The notes below the pieces were generated by a model that ran no database searches, was not told the DNA's origin, and saw only the letters and a list, made by a program, of their open reading frames with translations. Positions 10,340-21,731 of a DNA stretch of 64,000 bases are shown one piece after another. The translations under genes and the position numbers were made by a program. The stretch comes from Aplectana chamaeleonis. Lineage: Eukaryota > Nematoda > Chromadorea > Rhabditida > Cosmocercidae. The DNA is taken from contig JAPDOI010000869.1 in the NCBI GenBank assembly GCA_029168955.1, forward strand, positions 1 to 64,000, written 5' to 3'. Position 1 is the first letter of the stretch. The number at the start of each line of letters is the position of its first letter.

Positions 10340-11030
10340 GCACACATCCCGGCATGGCGATTCTGAATATGCACCCCCCTTAGCTCGGTAATTTTTAGGC
10401 ACCCCCTTATGGGACATCGAAATCGGCTGTTTTCCGAATAGTTGGACAGCCATGATCTTGACTTCCTGATCTTGATAAACAAGAATTTAAAAAAAGCACT
10501 GATTAGAGAAAATCCCGGAAATGGCAACAAAAAGGGTAGTGTAAATTCTGAACTTCAAAACAACTCCATGAGGATAATTTGTTAGTAGGACGGTAAGCTA
10601 TTACAAAAGATAAAACATTTTTCAATACAAAACAATTGGACAATTACCAACAACAGAACTACTACTATTGCGATAATTAATGTTTCCTGTCGAATGTTTT
10701 CATAAACCTAAGAAGGATTAGTTGATCTGTGTTTGATTGCTCTGATGTGAATATCAGAACTATTTTGTGTTGTGGAACAATGTTAGGATTCATGTGATTT
10801 GTAAGGAGTAGAAAACCCGAGTTTTACCCTCCTAGAATGCCGCTATCCTTAAAAAATCGGCTTGCCGTGCGATACGGTGTTTGTACGCAGCTACACAGCG
10901 CACAGGAATGGACGCTCACACAATATTAATAAAAAATGTATTTTATTACTGAACGGAGAGGAGAAAAGGATTGAAACTGAAGAAAATGGAAGATGGTAAA
11001 GGTAGTCTATTCTGGATGTACCCACTTTAG
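10340..11030. other. No feature recognised
   Basis: Anonymous AT-rich sequence. A CAGGGCTGGGCACAC at 10327 resembles an hAT terminus but has no partner that I can find. Confidence 0.5.
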
Positions 11031-11456
11031 AAATTTAATGTAAATAAACAAAGTTAGAGCGGGTGTAAATATTTAGCCGTGATAAGGTTCATTCAAACGA
11101 ACCTAGTTGATCAAAACGAGCATTAAACTGAGAGCAAAGGATATTAGAGAAAGAGGAGAATCTGGCAAACATTTAAGCGTCAATGGGACCAGTTTTTAAT
11201 GTGATTTAAGGACCTTAAATCTTGTCCCGGTTTTACCCCGAAAACCGGGACAAAACCGGGACGAGTTTTAAGGTCCTTAAATCACATTGAATATCAAATC
11301 TAATGCTATTATACTGTTTGCCAGATTCTCCTCTTTCTCGCAATGCTCTTAGTTCTCATGTTTATGGGTGTTTTTAATCAACTAGGTTCATTTGAATGAT
11401 CCTTATCACGTCCAGAAAATTCACTCCGCTCCAACATAGTTTGTTTACATTAAATT
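11031..11456. mobile_element. ~425-bp foldback element
   Basis: Two arms of over 200 bp pair around a centre at about 11237: ATTTAAGGACCTTAAATC on one side and its complement on the other, then GAGGAGAATCTGGCAAAC/GTTTGCCAGATTCTCCTC, out to AATTTAATGTAAA. The centre holds several GTCCCGGTTTT/AAAACCGGGAC words. No coding sequence. I could not fix the target duplication. Confidence 0.8.
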
Positions 11457-11639
11457 GCTATTGTACTATATTTTCAATTGCTGAAAACATGATACTTGTA
11501 TTATAATACACGAGAACAATGTACTTGTATCATAAATTCATCAATGAAGTTACATGTGAATAATGTCTACCCAAGTAAGTTACATCTAGTATAACGTAGT
11601 GACATTATTCAAATCTTCTCAACGAATGGAGGCCCATTT

Positions 11640-12070
11640 TTAACACTTTTTATGAGACTGGCGTAGCATATGAGCCGTTGAATACTCCACCATCTGCCCA
11701 ATGTTCATTTGATTTGTGATAGCATGACGGGAGGATAAGAGAGATCGAAATACATAATTCTGGTGCAGGCTCAACTCGCTGTTTCATGAATGAAGCAGTG
11801 AGATTTGAGTTTGCTGCTTGAGTTATGGAGCAGCAAGCCTCAAGGTTGTGTGGTGAGATAGCGAGCTTAAAACTTGGTGTTTCGCACCTGAAGCAGCAAC
11901 TTGGAACTTGCCGCTCCAACCCAGAGGCAGCGAGCTGTAACATGCAGCTCTTGAGATTATACACACGCATGCCAGTATAGATTACATGTAATGAAAGGGT
12001 ATTTCACATGCTATATGTGTAGAGGTAAGATATCTGAGGCATTCAAGTATGTTACCATCTATATTTATTG
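11640..12070 (-). repeat. Inverted partial copy of the 7507-8368 element
   Basis: 11760-11960 corresponds in reverse to 7670-7860 (GAAGCAGCAA, GCTGCTTCATGA-type words). 11965-12060 carries diverged ACATGTAAT and TGAGGCATTCAAGTAT words from the same family. No clean ends. Confidence 0.55.
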
Positions 12071-12077
12071 TAATGTA

Positions 12078-12462
12078 TTGTCGGCATAGATCTTAGTGAG
12101 ACTTTGTGCTCACTATTGAAGATCGGCGCAAACTCGGTGCCATATACTATAAAATGTGTCCGAAGGAGACTGTCCGCCCAAGCGGTCGGCATGCGTGTCG
12201 AGCGGCGGTCGCGAAGGCACTTTTCGGACGTGCCTTCCTATTTCTCCGGACAGCTTGCTTGATTGTTATTCACCATGCGTCTAATTATCCTTCTAATCCA
12301 TTTGCGTGTCCAAAAAACGCCTTCGCGACCGCCGCTCGACATATACGCCGACCGCATGATCGGATAGTTTCATTCTGACGGACTTTAACATAGGTGCGCC
12401 GAGTTTGCGCCAACCTCCAATGTTGAGCGAAAAGTCTCATTAGGATCCATGTCGATGTTATG
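12078..12462. mobile_element. Foldback MITE, family F
   Basis: Long imperfect palindrome: GGCGCAAACTCGG at 12124 pairs with CCGAGTTTGCGCC at 12400, and CGAGCGGCGGTCGCGAAGGC pairs with its complement near 12325. The similarity extends outward through TGAGACTTT to about 12078/12462. A related copy lies at 56935-57180 and a half copy at 57820-57960. Confidence 0.75.
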
Positions 12463-12802
12463 TCCTAGTTTTCTGGGGTGGTCTGCAGAACTTCCATCAA
12501 TCGCGTAGAAGTGTGTAGGACTAATCATGATTTTATCTCTACGCCACGCTGAGGCATAGATTGAATGCGAATCGAAGTGTCGCATCGATCCTTGTCTACA
12601 TAGTACACATAATCGCGTCGCTTTGCGGTAGAACCCTAAAAACGATTCAAGTCGGTCGCAGTTATTGCTCTTGCTTCGAAACGTGAGTTTTGCGCAAGCA
12701 ATGGGAGAATATTAGATAAAAATTATCGATTCATTTCTGTAAATCTACCCACAATGCGCGCAACGGAAGCGTGCGGCGTACTCATTATGATTTTTCTGTT
12801 AC

Positions 12803-13246
12803 ACCCTGTCCCAAACGAGGTGGAAAGCCAAGAGTGCAAAAAGAAGAAAGAGCTCCATTTGCGTCCCTGACATTTTAAGATTACGATAATGCGTCGCGTA
12901 CGCAATTATGTAGCTTGTTTCTCAGTAATCCAAAAATATGACTGACCTTCCGAACTGTAGACCATATCCTGAAACAGTTTCTTTGCCACGTAAAGAAGAA
13001 TATCTTTATCGAGAGTGAGTACGACGAGCATTTAGGGCGAAAACAACGCAAAAGAGTAGTGTAGTATGTGAGAAAAAGAAGTGAAAACGTGAAAAACTCG
13101 TCGAATCCTGTTTTTTTTAAGATTACGGTAATAGATGGTACGTATTTGCGTACGCGACGTCTTACCGTAATCCAAAAATGTCAGAGACGCAAAGGGAGCG
13201 CTCCTTCTTTGGACTCTTCGCTTGCCACGTCGTTTGGGACAGGGTA
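12803..13246. mobile_element. TA-flanked foldback MITE, 444 bp
   Basis: Left end CACCCTGTCCCAAACGAGGT, right end reversed TACCCTGTCCCAAACGACGT, each preceded by TA (12801-12802, 13247-13248). Arms of about 110 bp. A TA duplication points to Tc1/mariner-type mobilisation. Confidence 0.75.
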
Positions 13247-13248
13247 TA

Positions 13249-14755
13249 GCGCATTTTTTTGATGACGGGTATTTGGGAGAACAGTTTTATCTGCTCTGTC
13301 TCAAATCTCGAGCTTGCCCAGTATCACCTAGCTGGACGATGGGTATTCATGCGTGTGAAGCCCATTTTGGGAGACTTGGCAATTCATGTACTCTGTTTGG
13401 TGCTTTTCCCTCTGCAACAAGTGTACCCCTGAACAAGAGTAATATTTGTTAGTTACTCCGAAGGAGCCACCAAGAAAACCTGTGAAATAAGATGTGCTCG
13501 TGCCCGTTCCCAAACATGAGGTAGATTTTTTTCGAATCGAGATTTCCGACATTATACAGATATTTGGATTTTTTCAAATTTCTCGTTCAAAAACATGTAA
13601 TAAGTTCTTTCTTCTTCTCCTAAGGTGTTGGCGGATTGTTTTACTTTATATCTATTTGGTATGCTTTTTTCTTGCCTCGACCTAATGGGTTATGTATGCA
13701 TAATACAGTCAAGAAACTCCTACCGAGTTCAAGTTCTATCAAGATCTGTGAATCTCCTCCCTATGAATGATATTTATATGTTCTCATTTTAGCAATGTTT
13801 GACTAGCTTGCTAGTGTTTGTTATTTACATTTTCTGATTCTGTTGTGTTGAATCGTTGTCAGCTTTGGGAATCTGTTCTGGTATAAATTTTGTGAGTAGT
13901 GGTATTACCACATGACAGTAGGTGATAGGTAAGCGTATGAGTGGGTACACCCCCGCCCCTTTGCACCCTCTTGTAAGCGTGATCATCTCGCAGGCTGACG
14001 GAAGCTGTTTTTTTGTCTCGACTATGACATGATTTCAGACCTAATTTATGATCAGCGGTGTGAATTTTTCGTTTCTCGATTGTCTTTGTTTTTTTGGTAC
14101 TTTATAGCGAAAAGAACGATATAAAAACCGGTTAAACCAGGATAGCCTCTTTCCATCTCATTATCGGTGTAGAAAGTCACCGCAGTAGTCCTCAGCTTTG
14201 AGAGCGTATTTGTATGCGCGTGGCCTACTCAGACAAAAGAAAAGTGGGTCGCAGAGGAGAAACGACGTGGCGGTGCAACCGCGGTAGTGATTTTAAGGAG
14301 GTGTAAATTTGTCGGCCCTACCTTGGATATTGTGGCACGCGCCGCATCGCCTTACACGGATGCCGTAAAACCGCGGGGAGGTTTCTGTGGATATCACGTT
14401 TTCAGGATCATCAACATGTTAAGTTTTATGTCTGTGATGGACACAGAAGTGAAACAACTGGGCCCGTAGTGAACCTCCAGTCCGCCTGATTTGATCGTGC
14501 TGACTGCCCACCTGACAGCCGTCTGCAGCCGTCTGTCAACATGCGGACACAAGGATAGCAGGCTAGGACACCGGCGCAATACCTGGCCGGTTTGATAATT
14601 CAGATAGAAGTCAGATGGACTTAAAAATCATCCTGATTTCGAAATAGCGGTGCAATTTCAGCCCAATTCGTTACAAAGAGCAACTTACGACTGAAATTTG
14701 GGAGAGATGAAATTTGGGAAGAGACGCGGAGTATAACACATAGGGTTCAAACCTT
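13249..14755. other. No feature recognised
   Basis: Anonymous sequence. Short frames are present, but none has a recognisable domain or a convincing splice pattern. Confidence 0.5.
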
Positions 14756-14759
14756 TCGA

Positions 14760-14870
14760 CGACGCCAGCAGGACGTGGAAACTGGTAGGACTTCAGATGA
14801 CGTCGTCAGGACGTCGTGGAAATCGACAGGACTCCAGATGACATCGTCAGGACGTCTTGAAGGTGATCAC
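14760..14870. repeat. ~41-bp minisatellite, 2.5 units
   Basis: Units of the AGGACGTCGTGGAAATCGAC and AGGACTCCAGATGACATCGTC type. The reverse complement of this unit builds the larger array at 50284-50650. Confidence 0.8.
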
Positions 14871-14989
14871 ACGTACACTGGTTGCGATAGTCGTTGAAGT
14901 AATCGCGTCGAGAGTGACGCCTATCGCAGCGCAGCGGACTGTCGCGAACTATCGAAGAAAACGCAAGCATCTTCTATTTGTCGGATGGA

Positions 14990-15960
14990 ATTTATGGCGG
15001 AACTAATAATATGGTTTTGTCTACGATTGCGCGTGGGGGAATGTGTACACGCGTGCGTGTTAGTGTATGTGTGCGTGAGCACGCGATGGTAAGCGCGCGT
15101 GTGCATATGTGAACGACTTTGTTCGTGCGCTTGTACACGCGCGCTTGTGTGTGAGAGCGGCTGTGTTTGCGCAAATGTGCTCGTAAGTGCGCGCAAGGTG
15201 CGTCTACATATGTGCGTGTTCACGTGGCTGCGTTTATTCGAACGCGGGTAATTGTATGCGCATGTGCATACGCATGTGTATGTGCATATGCGCGCGCATG
15301 CGTTTGAAGGTCGACAAGGATCACATTAATACTTGGCGTCCTTATTGTGCGTCAGCGCAAATATAACATACGTGCAACGAGCTTGCGCCAATGCACAATA
15401 AGGAACGCAAAATAGCAGTGCGATCCCTGCTGACTGTACGTAATAGTGCGCGTGAGTATGCGCGCATGCTTGCAATTATGAATGTGATTGTGCGTGCGTG
15501 TCACTGCATAGACGGTATTTGCGCAATCACCTGAGCATGCGCGTGCGTTCTCTTGTGAAGTAGTACTGAACGGCCGTGTGTGTACATATGAATACGTGCT
15601 CGCGTTCTCGTGAACGGATTTGGGCGATTGTGGTCGCGTATATATGAATGTAAGCTTGTGTGTGCATTTAATCGCTGCGCGCATGAGTGCAAATAAGTAC
15701 ACGTAAGGACACAAAGATTTCCTCGTTTTTGGGTACGCATAAGCATCCATGAACGTGCATAGATCTCCGTGGGTTTCGCGTGTTTGTGTATTCGAGGCAG
15801 GTGTGTACATATAAACACACTGGCGTATGTGTCCGTGCGCGTATGCACGTGTATGCGTTTTGCAAATGCACATGATTGTGCGTGTGGTGCGCGCATGCTG
15901 GTGCGTGTGCACCGGATACGGCGGCGTTCACACACTGCGCTACGCGCAATATCGACCATG
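14990..15960. repeat. ~1-kb alternating purine/pyrimidine tract
   Basis: The plus strand is dominated by TG, CG, TA steps (runs such as GTATGCGCATGTGCATACGC, GCATATGCGCGCGCATGCG) in two blocks (about 15030-15310 and 15440-15950). They are separated by a short unique part containing an inverted repeat, CCTTATTGTGC/GCACAATAAGG. It is not a simple dinucleotide array: unit order is irregular but alternation is kept. The Thr/His/Arg-rich frames here are artefacts of the repeat. Confidence 0.8.
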
Positions 15961-16133
15961 CATACCAGTTATATCGATTTTGGCAGATGCGGATGAAACA
16001 CACTCCATAGCGTCGGCAGTCGCGCGAAACTGGAAATGGTCCTGAGCGCGATTAGGATCGCGCGCGCGCGATTGCTGAAAGAAACGTAGAGGTGCGCGTA
16101 CATGCGTTTTCTTTGTCATTTGGGGCTCCTCAA

Positions 16134-16570
16134 CAGGGCTGTGCGTAATTACGATTTACGAATTACGAACCTTTTTCGCGATTTTCTACGATTTACGAAA
16201 TTTTGGCCTAGAATCGCAACGAATCGTAACAAATCGTAGCAGAGTGTATTTAAAAAACACTGTCAGCGTCTCCTTCCTCTGCATCACTTTCTTTTCTTCT
16301 AGTCTTTTCTTCTCATTTCTTTCGTGATTTAACACTACGGTAAAGTTGCGAAGCAATTCGAAAACCTGGGAGAAGGCTAGAAATCTCAATAAATAACATC
16401 TAGACACTTGAATATATATGTTATTTTTTGATTCAGGCGAAAGTTCGAGTTCAATAAACTCCTCGATAAGATTTCCAATTTCAACCAGTATTCGGAAACT
16501 TTCCAACTTGCGACCTACGCACCTCCCTACATATATTTGATCAGTATTGTACTGTATTCCGTTCATTCCG
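16134..16570. mobile_element. hAT-type left terminus with TTACGA subterminal repeats
   Basis: Begins CAGGGCTGTGCGTAATTACG, followed by ATTTACGAATTACGAA and several CGATTTACGA/ACGAATCGTA words. The first 12 bases equal the left end of the hAT-type element at 49192. No matching right end (…CGCACA[TG]CCCTG) was found, so this is a truncated or rearranged copy. Confidence 0.5.
16186..16566 (-). CDS. Uncharacterised 126-codon frame
   Basis: Open frame within the hAT-type terminus, rich in Glu, Leu and Ile (for example FRILVEIGNLIEEFIELELS). The C-terminal third overlaps the TTACGA repeats and cannot be normal coding sequence. No BED zinc finger or hAT dimerisation motif is visible. It is either a degraded transposase piece or a chance frame in AT-rich DNA. 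Confidence 0.15.
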   Translation of the reverse strand: MNGIQYNTDQIYVGRCVGRKLESFRILVEIGNLIEEFIELELSPESKNNIYIQVSRCYLLRFLAFSQVFELLRNFTVVLNHERNEKKRLEEKKVMQRKETLTVFFKYTLLRFVTIRCDSRPKFRKS

Positions 16571-16689
16571 GTTCATGGTTTCTGTGCATAGTCTTAATTT
16601 GTTGTTTATTGCGCTTGCCTTACGTAGCGTACCCAATAAATAAATAAGTGTAGATTACTTATTGTTCTCCGTGATTACGCTGACCCGTT

Positions 16690-17215
16690 AGCGTGAAGAT
16701 TTGTGCGACCCCGCGTTGTTATTCGGCGAGGCAGGGCATAGCTGGAGGCGACCGGAGACGATTGGGTAGCGGCTGGCGAGCACTTCGAGACGAGAGGTCA
16801 GCGGGTGGCGAGCAAGACTTGAAATGCGCGCGGGTCGCGAGCCCGGAGTTCCTGAGGAGGTACATGTTAATTTTTTTGGCGCAGAACACGAGCTCTTGCT
16901 AAGCATCCGCCGATCCAACTTTGTTATTTCTGAACCGATTTGGCTCAAATTTTGTCAGCAGGTGTCCTCTGGACCTTTTCACTTATCTTCAGAAAAGAAT
17001 CTCTAGAAAACTTGTTTTCATATTTTATTAACTACTTCACAAAATTCTAACAAGAGACAACTTTGAACGCAAAATGGAGTCTTGAAAAACGGTCTTTTGG
17101 GGGTTGTAGAAGAGTTAGAGATAAAGAATTTGAAATTCTTAAATTTCACTCAGTCCTCAGGGGTAGATCAAAAACGACCAAAAAAAAGAAAGAAGCCAGC
17201 ACGCTGGATTGGGGT
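16690..17215. other. No feature recognised
   Basis: A GC-rich stretch (16690-16860) followed by AT-rich DNA. Frames exist on both strands of the GC-rich part, but none is recognisable. Confidence 0.45.
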
Positions 17216-17221
17216 GATGTA

Positions 17222-17375
17222 CAGGCCGTAAAACGGCCAATGTCTCACCGTCGACTGCGTACCACGCGCTGCGGGACCGCACGCGCGTCGGAAGCAGACG
17301 GCTTTGCCGCCGCGCGACGAGTTTTAGCCGCCGCGCGACGTTTCGGCGGTGAGACATTGTCCGTTTTATGGCCTG
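17222..17375. mobile_element. TA-flanked palindromic MITE, 154 bp
   Basis: Left CAGGCCGTAAAACGGCCAAT, right reversed CAGGCCATAAAACGGACAAT, both continuing GTCTCACCG. Flanked by TA (17220-17221, 17376-17377). The centre is GC-rich (CCGCCGCGCGACG words). Its folded form covers almost the whole element. Confidence 0.85.
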
Positions 17376-17552
17376 TAGCACAAATGTGACCTATACAATG
17401 GCCTTGAAATCATCCGAAAGACTGAAACTCTGAAGATAAAATCTAGCTAGGTTCTTAAGTTAAGACTTGTTTATTGAAGCCCTGAACAATGCTCGTTGCT
17501 TGCCAACCACCACCGATCATTGCAAATAGATAGTCGGGGTGAGCTACCACTA

Positions 17553-17635
17553 CACAGTGGCACAGCCGGTTAAGCGTCGTAGTAGGAAACAACTGGATGG
17601 CGAGGGATTATGGTTCGATTACTGTGGGATCAATA
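17553..17635 (+). repeat. tRNA-derived SINE-like head
   Basis: An A-box-like TGGCACAGCCGG (17558-17569) and a B-box-like GGTTCGATTAC (17612-17622) lie about 43 bases apart, as in internal RNA polymerase III promoters of tRNA-derived SINEs. The rest does not fold into a good cloverleaf, so it is not a functional tRNA gene. Confidence 0.55.
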
Positions 17636-17644
17636 CTGCATTAG

Positions 17645-18310
17645 GGCTGAGAGTAATGGCATTTTTATGCGTTCACCTCACTTATTTTGAGTTCCAATAG
17701 TGTCTCTTGTTTTCTTATACCTCTCTTCTTATATCGCAGAGGTAACGTGAAATAACCGGAGAAGATTTCACATCAATGTTAGAAAGAATGGAATGTCCAA
17801 GGTTTCAACAATTACTAGAATATCAAGAATGCCCTTACGCTTCTCCCTACATATGCCACAAGAACCGTCCTTAATTCGGTGAAATACTTTAGGGGACTTG
17901 TTTTGATATATGACGCCGGAAAAGAGTTTGGACAAAACTAAACCTCGTGGACTTGTTCCTTGATCAATGACCAATCTTTTTTTCCAACAAAAATAATTAT
18001 TATAACAAGAAGTGGGTTTACCTAAACTACAAAATCCAATGAAGAGCCCTAATGCATAAGCGCATGACTCAAAGACTCAAGAAAAGTGTTTCATTATCAA
18101 ATCCAAAATATTGAGTAGAAGCGAACCACTCTTTCAGAAACGCTTCTCACAAGGGAACTACTTTTAGTCTGCCTGCCCATTCTGGAATAAAAGTACTTTT
18201 CTAGAACCACTTCGAACGTAGAGTCCGAGTATGATCTTTGCAGCTTCTCTGAAAAAAAAGAAACCACTCTGGGAAAAAGTTACAGGCGTTTTTCAAAGAA
18301 TCGCGGCAGT
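17645..18310. other. No feature recognised
   Basis: AT-rich anonymous sequence with no repeat structure that I could see. Confidence 0.5.
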
Positions 18311-18319
18311 TTTCATCAG

Positions 18320-18840
18320 GGAATTTTCAGGGTGGTTTGGAAAAATTTCCGGATCCGGCTCAAAACTTGTATGTAGGGGTAATCTAGGGTGCTGAACCCG
18401 AATCTAGAGGATCGCTTGTCGAAATTCTGAGGTTTACTGTAGATTACTGTAGCTTGACAAATGAACATCAAATTCGTATTCAGCACCCGCATAACCCCTT
18501 CCAGAAATTTTGGAGTCAAATCTGAGACTTTGTCCCAACTACCGTTTACTCCACCGTAATCTGTCCCAACTACCGTTTACCCACCGTAATCCACCGTGAT
18601 CTGTCAAAAATCGATAAACTGACCTCAGATTCGTTATGAGCATTTTAAATCACCTCCGAGAGCGAAGTTTGGTTTTTAAATTTTTTTCGACCCCATGAGG
18701 TATGTGCTTAATGGCACTTTGAGGTTCAGAGCTCAATTTTTTTTTCGCCAAAACTCATAACTCAGGGGGTAATTTTAGGCGGTGAACTCGAATCTGAGGT
18801 CCGTTTCTGGTTTTGGCGGATTTCGTGAGGTCGTTTTGGA
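18320..18840. repeat. Dispersed repeat with GGGTAATCTAGGGTGCTGAA motif
   Basis: The words GGGGTAATCTAGGGTGCTGA, CGAATCT(A/G)AGG and TCGAAATTCTGAGGTTTACT occur here and again near 18770-18830, 20620-20700, 54330-54370 (reverse) and 54815-54890. At 18530-18592 a ~31-bp segment (TGTCCCAACTACCGTTTACT…) is tandemly duplicated. Confidence 0.6.
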
Positions 18841-19092
18841 TCTACCCGTGATGACTGAGTGGAACTTCTGAATCTTAAATTTTTCTTTTTAGGCCCTCTT
18901 CAACCCTCAAAAGACACTTTTGCAAAACTCCACTTTGTTTTTGCAGTCATCCCTTGTAAGTGATCACAACGCCTGGGCAAAACCAAACTTGTTCAGCCGC
19001 TTCGCGGCTGAAGCGATCCTACCAGGTTCTAATTGAGGGAACAGAATTCTATTTCTTCGATTTTCCGAATTATCCGAAAACCAGATAATACT

Positions 19093-19317
19093 ACATATTA
19101 TCACAAGGTAGCTGAGTTAAACGCAAAACTCAGATGTCAGGCAGGACTCGAACCCTGTTGTGCCTACACAGTTCATGTGTGAATAGGTGATGGATACAGA
19201 ACGGAGTGTCGATGGTGTAATGGTAACACTCTCACCCGGAAAGCGTGCAACGCAGGTTCGAATCCTGCCTGACATCTGAGTTTTGCGTTCAATTCAGGTA
19301 CCTTGTGATAATATGTG
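19093..19317. repeat. Inverted pair of tRNA-derived repeats
   Basis: Two arms of about 80 bp pair: CATATTATCACAAGGTAGCT…GCAGGACTCGAACCCTG on the left, GCAGGTTCGAATCCTGC…GTACCTTGTGATAATATG on the right. Each arm ends in a tRNA-like B box, pointing in opposite directions. A further single arm lies at 55306-55370. Confidence 0.75.
19207..19274 (+). pseudogene. tRNA-like sequence (tRNA-derived SINE head)
   Basis: Contains TGGTGTAATGG (A-box-like) and GGTTCGAATCC (perfect B box). The T arm GCAGG-TTCGAAT-CCTGC is perfect and the D arm is plausible. The anticodon arm is poor, there is no U33, and the acceptor stem is only partly paired, so it is unlikely to be charged as a tRNA. The 5' half resembles tRNA-Gln. 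The same 3' tail (CTGAGTTTTGCGTTCAATTC) is present in the related copies, which fits a SINE family. Confidence 0.6.
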
Positions 19318-19329
19318 ATCATATATCAT

Positions 19330-20610
19330 GCCATAAAAACGCATCAAATTTTCTAAAACTAATCACATAGTTGACAGTACGCTCAACTATAAGGTTGAAA
19401 GAGCTGAAATGTAGAGGACAAATTCCAATGGTCCAGGGCTCATAGACGGTTGGTCGGTATTATAATTGCCACGAATGAGGAAAAAATATATTTTATGCTC
19501 CTTCAGAGACAACGATTCAAATGTCAAATATCTCTTGTTGTTAGATCCTCACAATGACTGAGTGATACATCTGCAATTTTAATACAAAATTCACAAATTA
19601 CTCTAGGAGAAATGAACACAGGGCTGGCAGTATCGTAGGAAGTAAAGCTGAAAGCTACAAATGTCATACAAGGCGAAATGCTAGCGAAACGAGAACGATC
19701 TGATGCTGGCACTCTTTGGCTGGCTCTACAAAGCACTTGTGGGAGAGAGGAAGACCGGCTTATCCTCGTTTATTCTTTCGCCCGACTTTATGCCATTCGC
19801 TAAAACCGACTGCTCCTGGATAGTAGTACACTTCCATCACCCATTTCCGGTACGAGTCTCGAGAGATTATCTAAATGAAGAGTGCGCTGAGAAAAAGGGA
19901 AATTTGAGAGGTTCAATCCAACGTGCAGTTCTCGGCGACAGAAAAAAGCGGTGGAGCGGCTGCGTATTTTCACTAAGCAAACAGTAGCCAGGACTAACCC
20001 GGTTCCGAATTTGCCATTGATCAATATGGAGACAGCCGATAATTTCTTTCTGGGTTACTATTCTTATCTGTTTCTTCCATGGTTTCGTGTAATTCCTGCA
20101 TGTATCTTCGGCAAAAGCTTTAGGTGTATTGATATTATGTGTGTGGATGGGGGGAGGGGAGAACTTAGTTATCTTTAACATTTCCGGCGCTTTTTTTCTC
20201 CAAAATTGAAAATTTGCCATCGACTAAGGTATTTGGGTGCGCCTCCGTACGTCTCGCAGTAATCGTCAGCAGGTTTGATTTTTCCTGAGTTTCGGAGAAA
20301 AAAAGCTTGGGAAACGTGAAAAACGGTAAGGTTCCTCTCCACACAGAAGCAGTACCAACACACCTGAAGTTTTAGCAAAAAGATGCACGCAGAAATAACA
20401 CAGAAAGTGAAGGAAATAGAAAAACCATGACATAGCGAAAAACATCAGCTGTTTCCGTTATCGATTGATGGCAAACTTGGAACCGAGCCAGCCGGGACTA
20501 CAGTATGCTCACAAGGGAAGTATACGAAGCGTATATCGGATCCGCGGAAACGATAGCGTTTTTAAGGTTTAGCGAAAAGGTAAGGGTACCTATCAGAAAA
20601 AATTTAAGAT
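19330..20610. other. No feature recognised
   Basis: Several short frames on both strands, none with a recognisable domain. Confidence 0.45.
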
Positions 20611-20619
20611 TTTGCTCAA

Positions 20620-20950
20620 AACTTGTATGCAGGGGTAATCTAGGGCGCTGAAAACGAATCCGGGGTCTGTTTTTTCGAAATTCTGAGGTTTGCTGTAGGG
20701 TAGGGTAGGTAGTATGCTACTTAGGGGGCAAAACTTATCTTGAAATTTTGAAAATCGGCAATTGGACATCAAATTTATATTCATCATCCAGAATGACCCC
20801 CGGGTACAAATTTTTAGTCCAATCTTAGACTTTGATCAAACGATTGTATCCCCATCGCAATTAATCGTAATCTGTAGAAAATCGGCAAATGGATTGTGTT
20901 AAGCACATCAAATTGCCCTCAGAGAATGATTTTGAGACATATCTATCGAA
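20620..20950. repeat. Second cluster of the GGGTAATCTAGGG repeat
   Basis: GCTCAAAACTTGTATGCAGG, GGGTAATCTAGGGCGCTGAA and TCGAAATTCTGAGGTTTGCT repeat the 18345-18440 order with a diverged spacer. Confidence 0.6.
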
Positions 20951-21102
20951 GAGATCCAGAAATCCCGAAAGTGAAGTATTGCCTTCGAAATTTTCCCCCC
21001 GCTGAGATGCTTCGAGCGAATCAAGCCGAAAACTTTGGAAAATCGACAAATAAACCTCAGATTCGCGATCAGCGCTCCACCCCCCCCCCTCCCGGGCGAA
21101 CT

Positions 21103-21681
21103 TTAAAGGCACTGTTCATGATAAAATTCGTCCTTGATTTTTCAATGAAAAACAATCGTGGTTGCCCTCAGAAGCATGACAGTGTTGGAAAAATGAATTC
21201 AAACGCCTTCCCAGAGGCAGAAAACAGTTTTGAAGATTAGCCGAGTGGGCAAGGCCGTCCTCCTTGGGTCTAGTTGTTGTCATAAACACCGACACGGCTA
21301 TATCACTGCCAGGCTTTGCCCTGCGATCATCAGCAGTGATTATCATCGCATTAGGCAATGGATTGAACAGATTTTCGCCTGACGAAGATTTCCGTATGCT
21401 ATCGACAACTAATTTTCAAATCTGAAGTCTCTTCCAAGGAAAAACTACCAACGACGATCGCAGGTCAAAGCGTGGCAGTGATAGAGCTGCGTCGCTGTTT
21501 ATGACAACAGTTAGACCCCAGGAGGCCGGCCTTGCCCACTCGGCTGATTTTCAAAACCGTTTTTTGCCTCTGGGAAGGCTTTCGAATCCGTTTTTTCAAC
21601 ACTATTATGCTTCTGGGGGCTACTACCATTATTTTTCAAGGAAAACTCAGGGACGAAGTTTATTGTGAACAGTGCCTCTAA
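21103..21681. mobile_element. TTAA-flanked foldback MITE, ~580 bp
   Basis: Left end TTAAAGGCACTGTTCATGAT, right end reversed TTAGAGGCACTGTTCACAAT. Arms of nearly 280 bp pair, including CCGAGTGGGCAAGGCCG with CGGCCTTGCCCACTCGG. The right-hand TTAA has mutated to CTAA. Confidence 0.75.
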
Positions 21682-21731
21682 GTCGAATCTGGAAAATGTT
21701 TTCTGAAGCGCTTTCAGGGTCCCTAATTGAT

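Noticed and set aside
14921..15959. Overlapping frames rich in Thr, His, Arg and Cys
   Set aside because: They are translations of an alternating purine/pyrimidine tract, open in several frames on both strands at once, so there is no coding signal.
19207..19274. Functional tRNA gene
   Set aside because: T arm and B box are good but the acceptor stem is poorly paired, the anticodon stem is weak and U33 is missing; copies share a SINE-like tail.
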